From: Neocallimastix lanati (nom. inval.)
Lineage: Eukaryota; Neocallimastigomycota; Neocallimastigomycetes; Neocallimastigales; Neocallimastigaceae
Direction of reading: 5' to 3'
Length of the DNA stretch: 10,000 bases
Assembly: GCA_016946835.1 (NCBI GenBank)
Contig: JACVTC010000006.1
Location: 1,140,001-1,150,000, forward strand
Positions within the stretch are counted from its first letter, which is position 1; each line of letters starts with the position of its first letter. The notes below the pieces were generated by a model. It did no database searches. It was given only the letters and a program-made list of their open reading frames with translations, and was not told the DNA's origin. Positions 7,456 to 10,000 of this stretch are shown one piece after another. The position numbers were made by a program, and so were the translations under genes.

Positions 7456-8337
7456 ATTTGGCATCAAAGGCTCGGTCACTTCTACCACGAAGATTTAGTT
7501 AACTATTTAAATATTCATAACGTTAAGGAGATCGAATGTATGGATTGTAAAATTTCTAAATTAAAAAGAAGACCTCATAATGGAAAAACCCCCAAAGCAT
7601 CTGGCATTCTTGAAGCCGTTCATTCAGATCTAATGGGTCTCATTAATAAATCTGTCACAGGTAAAAGCTATATTCTCACTTTCCTTGATGAATATAGTAG
7701 TCTATTCCTCAAAATAATGGAATGGCTGAGAGACTTAATTACACCATCACGGACTGCGCAAAAACAGTGATTCATTGGAGCAAACTAGGAGTCGAATTTT
7801 TGGATTTTGAGGTGATATAGGCTAACTTCTTATACAACATCAATCCTCATAAAGGAATATCTAACTTAATTCCAAACGAAGTATTCTTCAATAAGAAGGT
7901 TGATTTAAAATATATCAGAACCTTTGGATGTGTAGCGTACTACAAAGATTTCTCTCAAAATAAAAACAAGTTCGATCTGAAACATAAAGAAAGGTATATT
8001 TTTAGGTATTAATTTTAAATCTCACTGCTCTATAATCATGGATTATCACAATTACAGTTTACACTCTGTAAGAGAAGCAGTATTTGACGAACAACAACCA
8101 GCAAATATCACAATCAAAAATTCAATCAAAGATGAAAACATCAATTCTGAATTGATACACTACCGTTTACCAGTTTTTCCAAGCGATGTACACGACAAGA
8201 TCAGTGATATCTTTTCAGATTCTCAAGACAACAAAGAAAATAACGACATTGACAACAACCTAACTTTTTATCAGTCTAACATGGATAAGCATCAAGATAT
8301 TATTAACTCAAACAAAGAAATATTTATAATCATTCCT
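7456..8337 (+). pseudogene. Integrase, with internal deletion of the catalytic core
   Basis: The HHCC zinc-binding module is complete: WHQRLGH gives His at 7462 and 7477, and CMDC gives Cys at 7537 and 7546. The core opens with HSDLMG (first catalytic Asp, 7627-7629) and YILTFLDEYS. At about 7701-7712 it jumps, with a frame change, directly to QNNGMAERLN, which carries the catalytic Glu (7728-7730). The first Asp and the Glu are thus about 33 codons apart, where copia integrases have nearer a hundred, and the segment with the second Asp (DNG motif) is absent. Further damage is an in-frame TAG (7818-7820) and a frameshift in the T5 run 7999-8003. Later parts are recognisable as FGCVAYYKDF and SVREAVFDE, typical of the copia integrase C-terminus, and then a polar linker. 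Confidence 0.85.
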
Positions 8338-9459
8338 CCTTGGTGACAAGAATTATAATCAAGGATTTTGGAAGCTCATTAAGGCCCTCTATGGTTTAAA
8401 ACAATCAGGCCGCCAGTGGAATGAAACCATAACTAAACACTTGAAGGAAAATGGATTTATTTAGCTCATTTCAGAATCATGTATATTTAAGAAAGTAAAA
8501 AACGGTAAAGTATCATGAATTGTTGGACTTTACGTTACGTTGATGGTATGATAATAACAGGTAATGACAATGATATAAAAGAAACTATAAAAGCAATTAA
8601 ATATAAATATAAAATTTCAAAATGTAGCCCAATTGATTTTATCCTAGGAATTAATGTAGAAAAGCAAGGATATAACTATTCAATATTACAAAAAGCATAC
8701 ATTGAAGAATTATTAACAAAATTCAATATAACTAATACTAGGAAGACAAAAATTCCCTGCACTGGGGATAATCTAAAAGAAAATAATACATTATTTGATA
8801 GAACAACATATAAAAGTGCATTTGGCTCACTAATCTACATATCCAAATGCACAAGTCCTGATATCGCATTCTCCGTTGGAAAGGCCACGAGGAAAGCAAC
8901 AATTTCAGACTGGAAAAAGATAATAAACATTTTTAAATATTTAAATTATACTAAAAATTATAAAATAACTTATAATGGAATAGGTGAAATAGTTGCCTTT
9001 ACGGATTCAGACCTTGGGGGTGACATTAAAGACAAAAAAAATCAACATCGGGACAAATAGTTTTTATGGGAAGGAGCCCAATATGCTGGAACTCCAAAAA
9101 GCAGTCTACCATAGCAACTTCTACCATGGAAGCCGAATACAGAAGTACCTCGGAATGTGTAAAGAAAGTTCTTTGGATTAGAAGCATCATATTCGAATTA
9201 TTTAACATTAAAAAACAAATAACTCTATTTACAGATAACTTATCAAGTAAAACAACAATTGAGAATGGCGAATTAAATTCAAAACTTAAACATATTAATA
9301 TAAAGTTTTATTCTAACAAAGATAATTTAAAAAGCAAAAGAATAGCCCTTGAATACATTCAAACTCAATACATGCTTGCAGATGCTCTAACTAAAAAATA
9401 TTAACGGACCAAAAATGACAAAATTCACGAACATCATTTTTGACAAAACAGAAAATTAA
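8314..9459 (+). pseudogene. Reverse transcriptase and RNase H, truncated and frameshifted
   Basis: The N-terminal RT, including the first catalytic Asp, is missing: the linker runs directly into IFIIIPP at about 8320. One extra T near 8341 shifts the frame, followed by FWKLIKALYGLKQSGRQW. In-frame TAG (8462-8464) and TGA (8516-8518) come next. A 5-bp tandem duplication TTACG (8530-8539) shifts the frame exactly before the active-site motif, which reads YVDG (8536-8547) where YVDD is expected. From here 8515-9033 is open, with the thumb and connection regions (SAFGSLIYISKCTSPDIAFS). RNase H follows: TDSDLGGD (Asp 9004), then a shift in an A8 run (9034-9041), STMEAEY (Glu 9129) and LFTDN (Asp 9234). 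The frame stops at 9402-9404 inside the usual LTK ending. The last 17 codons read in another frame to TAA at 9457-9459. Confidence 0.87.
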
Positions 9460-9463
9460 GTTT

Positions 9464-9473
9464 GAGAGGGGAA
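9464..9473 (+). promoter_or_regulatory. Polypurine tract (GAGAGGGGAA)
   Basis: This purine run is the only G-rich block in the region and abuts TGTTAGC, as plus-strand primer sites do in LTR elements. It begins five bases after the pol stop at 9457-9459. It would be left by RNase H as the primer for plus-strand DNA synthesis. Confidence 0.85.
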
Positions 9474-9592
9474 TGTTAGCAAACAAAGATTTTGACATAT
9501 ATTATTTTTCATAAATTTTGTAAATTGTAATTACCTTATTAATTTTTATATTAATAAAAAAAGTTTAATAATTAAATCTTAATTTTACTTTT
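9474..9592 (+). repeat. 3' LTR, about 119 bp recognisable
   Basis: It starts with TGTTAGCAAACAAAG directly after the polypurine tract. Its last 27 bp (9566-9592) equal 6044-6070. It is very AT-rich, with TTATTAATTTTTATATTAATAAAA as a possible TATA or polyadenylation region. It does not end in the usual CA; after 9592 the sequence turns into satellite DNA. Either the true end has been lost, or the LTR is longer and its terminal part has been replaced. Confidence 0.7.
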
Positions 9593-10000
9593 AATTATTT
9601 ATTATTTACTATTTATTTAATTATTTATTATTTATTATTTACTATTTATTTAATTATTTATTATTTATTATTTATTTAATTATTTATTATTTATTATTTA
9701 TTTATTATTTATTATTTATTTATTATTTATTCAGTTATTTATTAATTAATTATTTAATTATTTATTATTATTGTTATTATTATTATTATTATTTATTATT
9801 ATGCATATTATATAAAGTTTTAAACATTTTAAATAGGATAAAATAAGAAAATTTTATCATTATTATTAATTTTTCTCTTATAATAATATTTCCATTAATT
9901 ATTATTATTAATTATTGATATTATTAATTATTATTATTTTCATTATTATTATTAAAAATGACATTAATCAGTTATTTTTTATAATTAATGATTGATATTT
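9593..10000. repeat. TTA/TTTA satellite following the 3' LTR
   Basis: No gene is seen. AATTATTTATTATTTACT-type units follow one another with lengths of about 26 and 33 bp to about 9740, then TTATTATTATTA tracts to about 9800, and again at 9885-9955. A short varied patch (9800-9860, TATAAAGTTTTAAACATTTT) shows nothing coding. The satellite begins exactly where the match between the two LTR remnants ends. Confidence 0.7.

Larger units (their letters stand above)
6044..9592 (+). mobile_element. Degenerate Ty1/copia LTR retrotransposon
   Basis: The domain order is gag with zinc knuckle, retropepsin (DTG), integrase (HHCC, DDE core), reverse transcriptase (LYGLKQ, YVDG) and RNase H. Integrase before RT identifies the Ty1/copia (Pseudoviridae-like) superfamily. 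A purine tract and a TGTTAGC-starting 3' LTR follow pol. A 27-bp repeat (6044-6070 and 9566-9592) is the only sequence shared by the two ends, so the 5' LTR is largely lost or overwritten. The coding part is less AT-rich than its flanks and is broken by many frameshifts, four in-frame stops and two domain-scale deletions, so the copy cannot move itself. Boundaries are set by the shared 27 bp, and no target-site duplication could be identified in the simple-sequence flanks. Confidence 0.9.

Noticed and set aside
8993-9208. Short overlapping frames on both strands around the RNase H segment
   Set aside because: They are shadows of the RNase H coding region, which is continuous across the A8 frameshift on the plus strand.
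9957-9972. AATGACATTAAT shared with the repeats at 3069-3190
   Set aside because: Twelve AT-rich bases could recur by chance in such DNA; too short to claim a dispersed repeat family.

Overview
This window looks like nuclear DNA of a very AT-rich eukaryote, most likely an anaerobic gut fungus (Neocallimastigomycota). The evidence is a fungal-type secreted chitin deacetylase gene with a short GT-AG intron and a GPI-anchor tail, intergenic DNA made almost wholly of A and T with long homopolymers and micro/minisatellites, and a decayed Ty1/copia retrotransposon. The lineage is inferred from composition and gene content. Dictyostelium-like AT-rich genomes are the main alternative, but the gene content fits them less well.

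Layout. 1-296: 3' flank of the first gene, with two T-tract/A-tract palindromes and a TA run. 297-1541 (minus): a two-exon, 310-residue polysaccharide deacetylase (CE4), the only intact gene. Its signal-peptide exon (1541-1502) is joined across an intron (1501-1190) to the main exon (1189-297). 1542-6043: about 4.5 kb without a recognisable gene, filled with simple sequence and discrete tandem arrays: a 51-bp duplication, a strictly 44-bp minisatellite of nine units, a looser family at 36-42 bp spacing, a 21-bp array, interrupted TTTA tracts, 20- and 22-bp arrays, a CAACTACTAT decamer array and a tandem pair of about 46 bp.

6044-9592 (plus): a dead Ty1/copia element in the usual order: gag with zinc knuckle, protease, integrase, reverse transcriptase (RT), RNase H. 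The polypurine tract and a 3' LTR starting TGTTAGC are clear. The 5' LTR is reduced to 27 bp shared with the 3' LTR. A candidate primer-binding site at 6077-6090 is complementary to the anticodon arm of tRNA-Lys(CUU), which would mean priming by an internally cleaved half-tRNA. The coding region carries many frameshifts (several in A or T runs), four in-frame stops, a deletion through the integrase core, a deletion of the N-terminal RT, an 11-nt insertion in the zinc knuckle, a 5-bp duplication beside the RT active site and a YVDD-type to YVDG change.

9593-10000: TTA/TTTA-rich satellite directly abutting the shared LTR segment. No RNA gene, CRISPR array or second intact gene was found. The most noteworthy items are the half-tRNA-Lys primer site, the asymmetric LTRs, the order of decay in pol, the 44-bp minisatellite and the split signal-peptide exon of the deacetylase.
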